A stretch of 64,000 bases of DNA. Origin: Litorilituus sp. (GTDB taxonomy: Bacteria; Pseudomonadota; Gammaproteobacteria; Enterobacterales; Alteromonadaceae). The stretch lies in NCBI GenBank assembly GCA_030754235.1, contig JASMAS010000066.1:1-64000 (forward strand), given 5' to 3'. Under the pieces are notes generated by a model. That model was not told the origin of the DNA and ran no database searches. It saw nothing but the letters and a program-made list of their open reading frames with translations. A program made the translations under genes and the position numbers. Positions 26,646 through 36,492 of the stretch are shown here, in pieces (position 1 is the stretch's first letter; every line of letters starts with the position of its first letter).

Positions 26646-29303
26646 TTATTGGCTAACCACTTCTGTTATACGACCCGTGCGTTGACCATTTTTACTGCGG
26701 CTTCTCACTTGAACCACGCCTTTAACCGCAACAGGTTTGTTATAAACTCGCCACAATTGCTGTTCATCTTGGTATTCAATGGTTAGTCCTGGAAAAGCTA
26801 TATTTGCTTTTAAAAGCCCTTTTTCAACCACAGCTCCCACTGTGGGTAAGCGATAAGCAATGTCACTACGTTCCAGTTTTTCTAACTCTTTTTGCCCGAG
26901 TAAATTGGCAAATAGACGCCAGTTCTCATCCCTAGCCCTTTGCTTTGCTTCCGAAAAAGTACTGCTTTGTTGACTATATACAGCTCCTTGAAAATTATAA
27001 GGTACAGCCCAAGGCGGTAAATGCCAAGCGCGCTCAGCTAGGGCTAATAGCCGAGGAAATATTTTATGCTCTACTAGCGCATCCGTTCGGGTATTCTCAC
27101 TCCATAATTGCCCCTGAATGCCAAAAAACTTTCGCCCTTGTGCTAAAGGGGTTTTAGTATCATCTGCTACATAAGCATTATCTTCTCTGTCTTTCCAAAA
27201 CTCAGCATGAACAGGTAAATTATCCGGCATAAATTGGAACACTTTCTCGGTATTAGTATGACGAGACGCCCAATAATAACCATGCTCTTTAGGATCGGCT
27301 TCGTAAGGAAAATCAAAATATAATGCATCTGGACTAGAGATCACTATTTGCCAATTTCTATTGGCTAAAGCATGAACTTTATCATGCCCCCCAAAAAACA
27401 AAACATCCCAAGCATTAGCTTGCACTATGGCTGGCATGTTTTCTTTGCGAGTATGCTCCATACCATCACTCCACCCTGCCGTTTCAATATCAAGGCTAGA
27501 TAAAATACTGGCAACACGCTCAATAAAATAAGCACCCAACTCACTCATTTGAGTAACGCCTTTGTCATTATTAGCAACAAAGGCTTTACAGGCTGGCGAC
27601 TCAAGCCATGCACCGGCAGTTTCATCAGCCCCTATATGATAACGAGTGAGCGGTTGACCCGCTTTAGCATGAATTTTTTTAACTTGGCTCATCACCTCAA
27701 CAACAAAGGCGTATGAAGACTCTAAACACACATTGATAGTATTATCACGATAATACTGCACTGACGAGTATTGAGTTTTATCATCAAAATCATCTAGCAA
27801 GAATTGCTTAGCTTGTTCTTCATTCTCTTGCGCCTGATATTTATGATATCGCGCTGTCATTGCTTTCATAGCTGCGCGTGAATGACCCGGCATATCAAGA
27901 GAAGGAATGACTTGAATATGGCGCTGCGTTGCCGCCTGCAATATTTGTTGATAATCGTCAACACTGTAAAACCCGTTAATGGCTGAGTTAGTATCAACTC
28001 CTGCTCCAAGTTGAGGCATAAGACAAGTTTGCTCTTGTGTGTCAAAACAACGTTTACTCGCGACATCGGTTAATTCAGGTAAACTTGGAATCTCTAATCG
28101 CCAACCTTCATCATCCCCTAAATGTAAATGAAGCTTGTTTAACTTATAAGCTGCCATTTGATCTAACAACTTTAAAATAAATGCTTTTGAGTGAAAGTTG
28201 CGGGCAACATCCACTAGCATACCACGAAAGGGATAATGTGGTTCATCTTCAATCTCTAGCAAGGGTAAAGAGATCGTATTCACTGTATATAAACTGGCTA
28301 ATGACTGCAAGCCGTAAAAAACCCCCGTATCATCAACGCCAATAATGGTTATTCCTTGCTTTGTAACAGCTAACTGGTAGCTACCAATGGCTTTACTAGG
28401 GTCGGTTTTTACCTTTAATTGCACTGTTACCCCTGATTCATTTGACTTTAAACCTAAACGTGCAAGCCTGTCTAAAGCCGCCTTTACTTTCGGTTGAGCA
28501 ACATTATTAAAGTCAACTTGGATGCCTTGGCTGATATCTAGCACTTCATTATTTTTGCCATAACGTACTTTTTTAGGGGTAGGAATAATCATGCTAGCAA
28601 CCGAGGAGGATACTTGAGCCGACTCACTCGCAGTAGCTAAATTACGCTGATAAAGCGCTTCACTAGTTAACCAGCGAGTACTATCCATACTGGTACGCTT
28701 AAACTGAGTAACTTCATCACTAAATGGAGTGACAAAAGGTAATACTTCTAATCCTGAGTCTTTATCTATTTTACTTTTCGTGCTGCTAATTACACGCGCT
28801 TCTAAGTTTGTTGCGGATACCAAGTAGTTGGGCAAGGCATCAGTCTCTGAAAGCATCCAGAAGTTTGCTCTAAAAATAACTTTTTTTATTTCACCCGCTT
28901 TAAAACCAGTAAAATTATCCTTTAAAACTATTCGATGTAGATCACCATTTAAATGTTCAATGCTCAGTTCATCACCAGCAGAACTTTGCACTGGGGAGAT
29001 TTGGCTAAAATAGATGAACCAATCTTTAACATTAATAGCCTGCTTAGCAGTAAAGCTAAGCTCTACCTCAAAACAAGCACCATCGGAGATTTTTTTGTCA
29101 CACTTATCAGTGGGAATATTGGTGATTAGACGATAATTAACATCTAGATTATTTGCGATGTCGTCAAGATTAGTTTGTGTTACTTTATTGACAGAATACT
29201 CCCCAGCGATATTAGCTTGGGGTGTAGAGATTTTCGAAGTAGGCTCACAAGCTATTAATGTAGTGCTTGCAGCAATTAATAGGGATAAAAGTTTTTTATT
29301 CAT
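26646..29303 (-). CDS. Beta-N-acetylhexosaminidase (GH20), lipoprotein
   Basis: Exo-hydrolase that releases GlcNAc from chitooligosaccharides, 885 residues. The signal peptide ends in LIAC (Cys19), so it should be a lipoprotein. An N-terminal carbohydrate-binding-like domain (about 45-180) contains CFEVELSFTAKQAINVKDWFIYFS and a GH20b-like alpha/beta domain follows (about 240-345). The catalytic TIM barrel starts at PHYPFRGMLVDVARNFH and has the Asp-Glu pair in YHIGADETAGAW. A C-terminal beta domain follows. This is the bacterial chitobiase layout. A NagR operator lies 74 bases before the ATG. It lies alone between nagK and the SapC/halogenase genes, all on the minus strand. Confidence 0.93.
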   Translation of the reverse strand: MNKKLLSLLIAASTTLIACEPTSKISTPQANIAGEYSVNKVTQTNLDDIANNLDVNYRLITNIPTDKCDKKISDGACFEVELSFTAKQAINVKDWFIYFSQISPVQSSAGDELSIEHLNGDLHRIVLKDNFTGFKAGEIKKVIFRANFWMLSETDALPNYLVSATNLEARVISSTKSKIDKDSGLEVLPFVTPFSDEVTQFKRTSMDSTRWLTSEALYQRNLATASESAQVSSSVASMIIPTPKKVRYGKNNEVLDISQGIQVDFNNVAQPKVKAALDRLARLGLKSNESGVTVQLKVKTDPSKAIGSYQLAVTKQGITIIGVDDTGVFYGLQSLASLYTVNTISLPLLEIEDEPHYPFRGMLVDVARNFHSKAFILKLLDQMAAYKLNKLHLHLGDDEGWRLEIPSLPELTDVASKRCFDTQEQTCLMPQLGAGVDTNSAINGFYSVDDYQQILQAATQRHIQVIPSLDMPGHSRAAMKAMTARYHKYQAQENEEQAKQFLLDDFDDKTQYSSVQYYRDNTINVCLESSYAFVVEVMSQVKKIHAKAGQPLTRYHIGADETAGAWLESPACKAFVANNDKGVTQMSELGAYFIERVASILSSLDIETAGWSDGMEHTRKENMPAIVQANAWDVLFFGGHDKVHALANRNWQIVISSPDALYFDFPYEADPKEHGYYWASRHTNTEKVFQFMPDNLPVHAEFWKDREDNAYVADDTKTPLAQGRKFFGIQGQLWSENTRTDALVEHKIFPRLLALAERAWHLPPWAVPYNFQGAVYSQQSSTFSEAKQRARDENWRLFANLLGQKELEKLERSDIAYRLPTVGAVVEKGLLKANIAFPGLTIEYQDEQQLWRVYNKPVAVKGVVQVRSRSKNGQRTGRITEVVSQ

Positions 29304-29780
29304 TTGATTGATTCACATACCGTTGATATTAAATGTAGAATTAACTACCTTACTCAAAGTAGTTAACCTGACTCAATTTGACAGCGTTGTCAAACATGCT
29401 TTTTATTATAAAATAATTTATTAGAGATCCATTTACGCATTGACTTCAGGGGGCGTTCACATATGTCCCCGTTAATTTTAGTGTTAGCGTGGAATTAAAG
29501 GAAATGGTTAGTCGCTTTCTTTTTGTTTGAGTATCAAGGTCAATTAAAGGCTATATTGGTCATAAAACCGTTATAAAGTAATATACAAAATCAAAAAAGA
29601 GTATTAAAAACAAAGAATCGTGATCTGAGCTAAAGCTCAGTTCATAAGTTTAAAATATTAAAGTTACTTTTTCAGGACTGCTAAGTCACTCATAATCTAG
29701 TCACATCTTTGTCTTAATAGTATAAAGCGTTTCTAATTTCAACTAACCCATACATTTTAAAGTAGCTTGACATAGATAGT
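29304..29780. other. Intergenic region upstream of the hexosaminidase gene
   Basis: This stretch of 477 bases holds the hexosaminidase promoter with a NagR operator (29377-29394) and a short hairpin (CTGAGC-TAAA-GCTCAG, 29625-29640) on the side of the SapC-like gene stop. The hairpin has no T-run directly after it, so I do not call it a terminator. I see nothing else interpretable. Confidence 0.5.
29377..29394. promoter_or_regulatory. NagR operator before the hexosaminidase gene
   Basis: TTTGACAGCGTTGTCAAA is a palindrome apart from one G-T pair in the centre, 74 bases before the hexosaminidase ATG. It shares the TGACA-n4-TGTCA core with the other sites of the locus. Confidence 0.82.
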
Positions 29781-30488
29781 TTATTTCAATATTTTTTTAT
29801 TCGCGAGAAAACCTATTGATTTCATTGATATTAATACAGAATAAATAGGTGCAAGCGCACTACTTTTTCTTAAACTGACAAATGCCTCATCTGATAATTC
29901 GTGTAATATTTTTTCGTCAATAACATACAGGCCATTTAACGTATATTCATCTTGATTTGCTAACTTTATATTTAAACTCTGTGGTGATAGTAACTTATGT
30001 TCAAGCAATATTTTAATAAATTCTTGGGTTAATTGGGTATGTTCTAAGTAATCAACTACAGATTCTCCTTTAGTTGTTAACCAAGGTTGTTGAACACCTT
30101 TATTATCAAACAAAGCAGAACCTTCAGTTTCATTAACCAGAGGTGAGCTTTCATCAAAACATAAGATTGCTTGGTTATTATCTTTTTCTTGATGAACCAA
30201 AAAAGGATATAATTTTAACGCTTGCGGAACATAGTGCCCTTGCCAGCCTTTCTCATCATAAAATAAATTCTCATCTGGTTTTAACCCTAGCAGGGCAACG
30301 GCATTGAACTGCCCCGTATCTAAGTCTTTTATAAAAACAATAGGGAATTGCTGACATGCCGAAGCAAACTCTTTTACCACAAGGGGAGAAAAATGTTTAT
30401 CTTTGCTTTGCTGAAAACTAGGATTTTCTTTTATTTTTATTTTCCCATGCGAGCTGCTATTAATTGCTTGGATATTTGCCACATTCAT
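29781..30488 (-). CDS. SapC-family protein
   Basis: A 235-residue protein without signal peptide or membrane helix. The pattern FPIVFIKDLDTGQFNAVALLGL, followed by WQGHYVPQALKLYPF and AILCFDESSPLV, is that of the SapC family (named after an old peptide-transport annotation that is probably misleading). Its biochemical role is unknown. Such genes commonly accompany TonB receptors and tryptophan-halogenase-like genes in carbohydrate loci, as here, where it follows two such genes with a 23-base gap. CGGAG directly abuts the ATG, so the GTG two codons on (30482, spacing 6) may be the true start. It is the last gene of the receptor-linked cluster. Confidence 0.8.
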   Translation of the reverse strand: MNVANIQAINSSSHGKIKIKENPSFQQSKDKHFSPLVVKEFASACQQFPIVFIKDLDTGQFNAVALLGLKPDENLFYDEKGWQGHYVPQALKLYPFLVHQEKDNNQAILCFDESSPLVNETEGSALFDNKGVQQPWLTTKGESVVDYLEHTQLTQEFIKILLEHKLLSPQSLNIKLANQDEYTLNGLYVIDEKILHELSDEAFVSLRKSSALAPIYSVLISMKSIGFLANKKILK

Positions 30489-30511
30489 CTCCGTATTTAA
30501 TTCTTTGTTAG

Positions 30512-32080
30512 TTATAATTTTTGTAAGCCAAATTGTGCTATTTTATCTAATAAAGCTCTATTACTTGGTAACTGCTGTTTAAGATGCTCTGTGGCGGTTT
30601 GTACTTGACAGAAAAGCTGCTCTGCTTGATCTTGCATAGTGTACGCATTTTCATTAAAGCTTAACGTTTGTTCAAATCCCATACCATATAAAACGTATTG
30701 GTAACTATCAAGAGGGAAAGGCTCATAAACATTATCAAAGTCATAGCCAGTAACAACTTGATATTGCCAATGTTCAAGTGACGTTAATAATGTATTTGGC
30801 ACCGTGTTGATGCCTTTATTATCTCGCCAAAATGGCTCATCTCGATTTGATAGAAAGTAATGCATTTTAATAAATTCAATGGTTTTATCCCATCGAAATT
30901 TGAACGATTTATTCACTTTATCTTCAACAACTTTCATTGAATGACGATTGTAAGGAAATAATTCTGCTAACATATTCGCCGATGATTCAATTAAAAAAAT
31001 TGCCGAGGCTTCTAAAGGCTCTACAAAAGCGGCAGATAAGCCGATGGCAAAACAATTTTTATGCCAAAACTTCTCACGATAACCAACATTCATTTTAATT
31101 AAACGTGCTTCAAGTTTATTTGTCTGCGGGCCAATATAATCTCGTAAAACTTGCTCTGCTTTTTCATGACTAGTATGCGCAGAAGAATATACATAGCCTG
31201 TTCCACGACGGTTTTTCAAACCAATATCCCAAATCCAACCAGCTTCTTGCGCGGTAGAAATAGTACAACTGGCAATAGCCGTCTCTTCTGTTTCGTAAGG
31301 CACTTGAATGGTAACAGCATGATCAGTTAATAGCGTATCGCTAATACTTTTAAACTTTATACCTAAGGTTTCACCAATGAGTAAACTTTTAAAACCGCTA
31401 CAGTCAACAAAAAAATCACCTGACTGTATGCCAAAAGTATCGGTATTAACTGATTCAATATAACCATCATCATCAGTGTTAACTTGCGAAACATTGGCAG
31501 AAATATGTTTTACGCCTAAGTTTTCAGTTGCATGTTCCCTTAATAAGTCAGTAAATAAACCCGCGTCAAGATGGTAGGCGTAGTTTTGCATACCCTCAAA
31601 TTCTTTGTGATTAATAGCTTTTGGCGCTAATGCTAAATCACACAAAGCACCTTGCATACTAACGGTCTCTGCGTAATTATGCCCTTGACCTATTTTTCCC
31701 AGTTGCCAATATGGAGCTAAGTTAAAAGCCAAAGGATCGTTTATAGAGGTAAACAAATGATAATAGTGGTTATTATTTCCCTGTTGGGGTGCTTCTTTCC
31801 AATTAACAAATTTAGTGCCTTGTTTAAATGAAGCGTTGCAGCGGTTCAAAAAATCTGTTTCACTAATCCCAAGCTTAGCTAATGTTTTACGCATAGTAGG
31901 CCAAGTACCTTCGCCAACACCTATGGTGGGAATATCAGGTGACTCAATCAAGGTGACTTGTATTGTGTTATCAACACTACTATTAAACTTTTTCGCTAGG
32001 GTAGCTGCGGTTAACCAGCCAGCAGTGCCACCACCGACAATGATGACCTGTTTGACTGGTTTCGTTTGTTTATTTTTCAT
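30512..32080 (-). CDS. Tryptophan-halogenase-like flavoprotein (second of two)
   Basis: FAD-dependent protein of the tryptophan halogenase family, 522 residues. The FAD-binding motif GGGTAGW is at residues 16-22, followed by IPTIGVGEGTWP. A Lys aligned by context with the catalytic Lys of PrnA/RebH is in ASFKQG (Lys86). The family motif WxWxIP is altered to GWIWDIG (281-287), so the Pro is lost, and GTGYVYSS follows. C-terminal helices contain AIGLSAAFVEPLEASAIFL. Retained Lys suggests some halogenation or another flavin reaction; the real substrate is unknown and free tryptophan is not implied by context. It lies between a paralogue and the SapC-like gene, 23 bases from each. Confidence 0.85.
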   Translation of the reverse strand: MKNKQTKPVKQVIIVGGGTAGWLTAATLAKKFNSSVDNTIQVTLIESPDIPTIGVGEGTWPTMRKTLAKLGISETDFLNRCNASFKQGTKFVNWKEAPQQGNNNHYYHLFTSINDPLAFNLAPYWQLGKIGQGHNYAETVSMQGALCDLALAPKAINHKEFEGMQNYAYHLDAGLFTDLLREHATENLGVKHISANVSQVNTDDDGYIESVNTDTFGIQSGDFFVDCSGFKSLLIGETLGIKFKSISDTLLTDHAVTIQVPYETEETAIASCTISTAQEAGWIWDIGLKNRRGTGYVYSSAHTSHEKAEQVLRDYIGPQTNKLEARLIKMNVGYREKFWHKNCFAIGLSAAFVEPLEASAIFLIESSANMLAELFPYNRHSMKVVEDKVNKSFKFRWDKTIEFIKMHYFLSNRDEPFWRDNKGINTVPNTLLTSLEHWQYQVVTGYDFDNVYEPFPLDSYQYVLYGMGFEQTLSFNENAYTMQDQAEQLFCQVQTATEHLKQQLPSNRALLDKIAQFGLQKL

Positions 32081-32103
32081 AAATCATTACCTCGTTTTAC
32101 CCA

Positions 32104-33699
32104 CTAGACTTGGCTAAAACCATATTGAATAACTTTATCAATAAGAGCTCTGTGCTTAGGAAGTTTTTTTCCCATCAATTCACTCACTTTATCTATCTCG
32201 GTAAAAAGTTGTTCTGCTTTTACAACATCCGTATATTTTGATGCCACTTCGCTAACATCAGTGTCAAAACCCATGCCGTAAAGTACGTATAAGTAACTAT
32301 CAAGGTTAAAGGGCTCCCAAGCATTATCAAAGTCATACTTGGTTGGCGGCTGACTTTTCCAAAAACTAAGACGTTCCTGTAAGTGTGTTGGAATACTGAC
32401 AGGATTACAGTTATCAATCCAGTATTGGCTATCTCGACGATCTGAAATGCAATAATGCAACTTTATAAATTCTACAGTGCGTTCCATACGTAAAGTTAAT
32501 TGTTGATTAAATTTACGCTCTGCATAGGTCATTTGTGCTTTATCTCGGGGAAATTGAGCAGCAAGCATATTAGCAGCAGCATCAAACAAGAAAATAGCAG
32601 ATGCTTCAAGAGGTTCAATAAATCCTGCAGACATACCTATTGCAACACTATTTTTATGCCAAAATTTTTGATGATAACCATGATTCAGTTTGATCTTGCG
32701 AATCGTTAATTCGCTATTGTAATCATCACCTAAATAGTCAATTAACTGTTTTTTCGCTTTTTGCTCTGTGGTGTATTTACTGCTGTATACGTGACCAACA
32801 CCTCGGCGAGTTTGCAATGCTATATCCCAAATCCAACCCGCATCTTGTGCTGTTGCCAAAGTATGAGTATTAATCGCTTGATCTTTATCTTGATAAGGAA
32901 CTTGCACCGCGAGTGCTGTGTCATTAAAAATAATGTCGCTAATGTCATGCCAAGGAATATTGTAAGTTTCTTTAATAATAAGACCTTTATTACCGCTACA
33001 ATCAATAAAAAAATCAGCGTTTATTTTATCTATACTAGGGTGGTCAGTAACAACATGCTTAATAAATTCATCATCATCTAGCAGAACGCTAGTGACGTTA
33101 GCACTGACAAAATTAACACCCAATTTTTCAATACAGTGACGTTTTAAAAAAGCAGAAAATTTATTGGCGTTAAGGTGGTAAGCATACTCTTGCACTGCAC
33201 TGTATTGCGGCATTACAATTTGTTTTGGCGCAATACCTTGATCACATAATCTGACTTGAGACGCAACGGCGCGATCATAAGATAAACGAGTCTTTTTATC
33301 TTGCTGTAACCAATAAGGAGCAAGATTAAAGTTATACGATGAATGATTAACAGTACTTAGTGGATGATAATAACTTGAGTTCGGATTTTTCTCTGAATTC
33401 GGCTCAGGTGTTTTGGCCCAGTTAATAAATTCTGCACCTTGCTTAAAGGTAACATCACACTCTCGAATAAAATCTGTTTCACTAATGCCAATACGATTCA
33501 AAGTAGCACGTAAATTGGGCCAAGTTCCTTCACCAACACCCAAAATTGGAATATCAGGTGATTCAATTAAGGTAACTTTTACTCCATCATCGTGTTTACT
33601 GTGCAAGCTTTTAGCTAAAATTGCTGCACTTAACCAACCAGCGGTACCACCACCAATGATAAGGATGTGATCATTCTTACTACAGTTATTGTTAGCCAT
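32104..33699 (-). CDS. Tryptophan-halogenase-like flavoprotein (first of two)
   Basis: Paralogue of the next gene, 531 residues, clearly homologous over its whole length. FAD motif GGGTAGW is at 16-22, GVGEGTWPNLR follows, and the candidate catalytic Lys86 is in VTFKQG. The WxWxIP motif is replaced by GWIWDIA (288-294), then RRGVGHVYSS. The C-terminal part has AIGMSAGFIEPLEASAIFLFDAAANML. The two copies differ enough to suggest an old duplication with separate roles, perhaps a heterodimer. It follows the TonB receptor gene, with strong hairpins in between, so it may be reached by partial read-through or have its own promoter. Confidence 0.85.
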   Translation of the reverse strand: MANNNCSKNDHILIIGGGTAGWLSAAILAKSLHSKHDDGVKVTLIESPDIPILGVGEGTWPNLRATLNRIGISETDFIRECDVTFKQGAEFINWAKTPEPNSEKNPNSSYYHPLSTVNHSSYNFNLAPYWLQQDKKTRLSYDRAVASQVRLCDQGIAPKQIVMPQYSAVQEYAYHLNANKFSAFLKRHCIEKLGVNFVSANVTSVLLDDDEFIKHVVTDHPSIDKINADFFIDCSGNKGLIIKETYNIPWHDISDIIFNDTALAVQVPYQDKDQAINTHTLATAQDAGWIWDIALQTRRGVGHVYSSKYTTEQKAKKQLIDYLGDDYNSELTIRKIKLNHGYHQKFWHKNSVAIGMSAGFIEPLEASAIFLFDAAANMLAAQFPRDKAQMTYAERKFNQQLTLRMERTVEFIKLHYCISDRRDSQYWIDNCNPVSIPTHLQERLSFWKSQPPTKYDFDNAWEPFNLDSYLYVLYGMGFDTDVSEVASKYTDVVKAEQLFTEIDKVSELMGKKLPKHRALIDKVIQYGFSQV

Positions 33700-33774
33700 G
33701 ATAGGTACTCATTGATACTAAAATAGGTATATTAGCCGTTTATATACATAGTAAATAGATAAAAGTTCAATAAT

Positions 33775-33800
33775 ATGGTGGTTACTACCTTAACCACCAT
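33775..33800. other. Hairpin adjoining the receptor terminator
   Basis: A perfect 10-bp stem (ATGGTGGTTA with TAACCACCAT) and a 6-base loop lies directly next to the terminator at 33801-33828, on the side of the halogenase genes. It has no T-run of its own. It could protect an mRNA end or modulate read-through. Confidence 0.6.
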
Positions 33801-33828
33801 AAAAAAGGAAAGTAAACTTTCCTTTTTT
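33801..33828 (-). terminator. Terminator after the TonB receptor gene
   Basis: A perfect 13-bp stem (AAAAAAGGAAAGT with ACTTTCCTTTTTT) with a 2-base loop lies about 35 bases after the receptor stop. It is symmetrical. It separates the receptor gene from the halogenase pair on the same strand. Confidence 0.85.
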
Positions 33829-33864
33829 ATTTACTATGTTTTAAAGGCTTACCTTAACTACTTT

Positions 33865-36420
33865 TTATAAACGGTAAGATACTTTTAAGAATACGTTACG
33901 ACCATTATCTGCCGCTAAGCGCATCGCCGTGAAGCCTTCACCAAATCGTTGAGTAGTTGTCTCTTCAAATAAGTTTGTCGCTTCAATACTTACATCTAAG
34001 TTTTCAGTTGCATGCCAAGTACCACTTAAATCAAAAATTCCGTATGAATCCCAATTCGTGTTACCACCGATACCTGTAGAAGGAGAAATAAAGCTATCAC
34101 GGTAAGTATATGCTGCACGTGCTGCAAACATGTCTGTTTCATAATACGCGCTTAAGTTATAGCTAAGTTTAGACAAACCAGATAATGGTCTCTCTTCAAC
34201 GTTTCCATCAACATTTTCCAAACCAAAACCTTCAGTGTAAGTGATGTTAGCAGACCAACCGAATGCCCCCATTTGCTGTTGATATTGCCCTTCAATACCT
34301 TGAAGTTCACCGCCTAATCCTTGGCCTGGTTCATTTACAATGTATTCAATTCCGTTCGCTTGAATTGTACTTTGGTTTGCACCAGGAACAATAAATGAAC
34401 GAATATCTTTGCTAAACAATGTGGCTGATAAAAGTGATTCATCGTTGAAATACCACTCTACACCAATATCTGCTTGTGTCGCGCGATATGGGTCTAGTTT
34501 AATACTACCGCGGGTAATATTTATTGAGGCCGCTCCACCGTCATTAGTAGGAATGTTAGCAGCAGGGTTTAAAAAGGTGTAATTTGGGCGACTTATTACT
34601 TTCGCAGCAGACATACGTAAAATAACACTTTCTGATAAGTTTAACGCTAAGTTAAAGCTTGGTAACCAATCAGCATAGTCACTCTTTTCAGTTTCTATTG
34701 TAGAGGTATCAATATAACCATAATAATCAGCAGAAGTATCTGTTGCTACATAGCGTAAACCTAAGTTACCTCGGTAATCATCACCACTAAAGTCAGCTTG
34801 CCCATAAACAGCAAAGATATCTTCTCTAATCACACCATAGCTTGATGTATTTAAGCTTTCGCCTGTTTTATGAGCATTATAGTGTGCTCTTAATTGTGCA
34901 CCATCTGCACGAGCTATATTCGTTGGTGTACCAGCAGCTAAGCCTATACCTGAATGATTAAAGTGGCCATCCGCAAATGATGCTTTAGTAATACCCGTTG
35001 TTAAGCTATCATCAAAAGTCCATGCACTAGAGTAGCTTGTAAATTCATGATCGCGTACTTTAACACCTGTTTTGAAGTTTGAAATAGGGCCCCAGTCAAC
35101 ATCAAAATCAACATCAACTTGAGCAAACGTTTCTTCGTCTTGACGGAAACCAGCTGTAACGGCACCATTATTTAAAATATATTCAGAATGATCGCTCGCA
35201 TCCGTGCCATTTGGTGAAAGTAACATGGAATCACTGCCACTCATGTCAAAATCAATTGATAAATCACTTTTGCTTGAAACCCAACCGGCATTATAGTTAC
35301 CACCATCGCCACCAGTAGCTTCTGTAGTACCTATTTTAGCATTAATCGTGTAAGCATCTCCCGCATACTCAATTTCGTACGCTAATACTTGGGTATCCAT
35401 TTTAGCATTACGCGTATTTTGATCGTCAAATGGAGCACCTGCATAATTACCGTTTAAAGCAAAACCTTTAGTAGGTCCAAATTTGGTAGCACCCGTTACA
35501 TTTCCATTAAAACCAGAAGGGTCTGTACCAGCAATAATCAAATAGTTTTGGTTACTATTTGCTGCATCAAGGTCAATATGAAAATAATGCAAGTTCATTG
35601 ATAGTTCATCAGATGGAGCATATTGAAGCGTTAAGTCTATCGCTTCACGCTCACGAGTTTGGGCAAATTCTGAAATACCGGCTCCAGCCCAACCATCATC
35701 CATATAGTTTTCAGCTTTATGCGCGCGACCAATTGTTTCTAACGTTGATAAAGCAGCTAAAACACCAAAGTTTTCACTTTCGTTTTTCCAGCTATACATG
35801 CCTGTTAAGCCTTTACCGTTTTCGTCAGCTATACTGTTGTCTTGATATTCTGCAGATAAAAACAAAGTATTACTATCTAAGTCTAATGGCTTACGCGTAC
35901 GTACCATTACAGTACCACCAACGCCGCCTTCATCAAGACTTGCTACAGGTGATTTATATACATCAACACCGGCAACAAGCTCAGGTGGTAATAAATCCAT
36001 ATCAAATGAACGTTTAGCCGCTTGTTGAGAAAACCAACCTGTTGATGCGACATAGTTACCATTCATACTAACTTGAGTTAATTCTGAGTTAGTACCGCGA
36101 ATAGAAACATCACCACCTTCACCTGCAAAACTTCTTACGATACTAACACCCGGTATTCTTTGTAATGATTCAGCAATATTACGGTCCGGGAATTTACCAA
36201 TGTCTTCCGCAGAAATAGAATCAACCACGGCATTAGCAAATCGTTTTTGGTTTAATGCTTCTTTTAATGAACCGCGAATACCCTTGACTTGAATGACTTC
36301 AACTTCGTCTTTGTTTACTTTTGCTCCGTCTTCTGCAGCCATAGCTTGTGATGAAACACCAGCTAAGATCATAGCAATTGAACTTGCTAAAACGCCTTTT
36401 TTAAATATTTTTGATGACAT
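33865..36420 (-). CDS. TonB-dependent receptor of the NagR regulon
   Basis: Outer-membrane receptor of 851 residues. A signal peptide (MSSKIFKKGVLASS and hydrophobic core, ending SQAMA) is followed by a possible TonB-box region (VEVIQVKGIRGSL), the plug domain with DIGKFPDRNIAESLQRIPGV and GGDVSIRGTNSELTQVSMNG, and a 22-strand-type barrel ending LKVSYRL. The plug style is that of carbohydrate receptors of Alteromonadales and Xanthomonas. The open frame runs 37 codons further upstream, but that part crosses the two operators; ATG at 36420 follows GGGAAAG and starts the signal peptide, so it is chosen. The likely substrate is a chitin oligosaccharide, inferred from its regulator sites and neighbours. 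Confidence 0.9.
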   Translation of the reverse strand: MSSKIFKKGVLASSIAMILAGVSSQAMAAEDGAKVNKDEVEVIQVKGIRGSLKEALNQKRFANAVVDSISAEDIGKFPDRNIAESLQRIPGVSIVRSFAGEGGDVSIRGTNSELTQVSMNGNYVASTGWFSQQAAKRSFDMDLLPPELVAGVDVYKSPVASLDEGGVGGTVMVRTRKPLDLDSNTLFLSAEYQDNSIADENGKGLTGMYSWKNESENFGVLAALSTLETIGRAHKAENYMDDGWAGAGISEFAQTREREAIDLTLQYAPSDELSMNLHYFHIDLDAANSNQNYLIIAGTDPSGFNGNVTGATKFGPTKGFALNGNYAGAPFDDQNTRNAKMDTQVLAYEIEYAGDAYTINAKIGTTEATGGDGGNYNAGWVSSKSDLSIDFDMSGSDSMLLSPNGTDASDHSEYILNNGAVTAGFRQDEETFAQVDVDFDVDWGPISNFKTGVKVRDHEFTSYSSAWTFDDSLTTGITKASFADGHFNHSGIGLAAGTPTNIARADGAQLRAHYNAHKTGESLNTSSYGVIREDIFAVYGQADFSGDDYRGNLGLRYVATDTSADYYGYIDTSTIETEKSDYADWLPSFNLALNLSESVILRMSAAKVISRPNYTFLNPAANIPTNDGGAASINITRGSIKLDPYRATQADIGVEWYFNDESLLSATLFSKDIRSFIVPGANQSTIQANGIEYIVNEPGQGLGGELQGIEGQYQQQMGAFGWSANITYTEGFGLENVDGNVEERPLSGLSKLSYNLSAYYETDMFAARAAYTYRDSFISPSTGIGGNTNWDSYGIFDLSGTWHATENLDVSIEATNLFEETTTQRFGEGFTAMRLAADNGRNVFLKVSYRL

Positions 36421-36492
36421 CGACTTTCCCTTACACACGTTTGTTTTTTTTGAAAGTGTATTTAAAACACTAGTAATAATTATTTCAAACCT

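Noticed and set aside
29625-29640. CTGAGC-TAAA-GCTCAG hairpin as terminator of the SapC-like gene
   Set aside because: It lies about 140 bases from the stop and lacks a T-run on either strand.
35559-36017. 152-codon open frame on the plus strand
   Set aside because: It is entirely antisense to the TonB receptor gene, is His/Gln/Tyr-rich and low in motif content, and is a shadow of the codon pattern of that gene.
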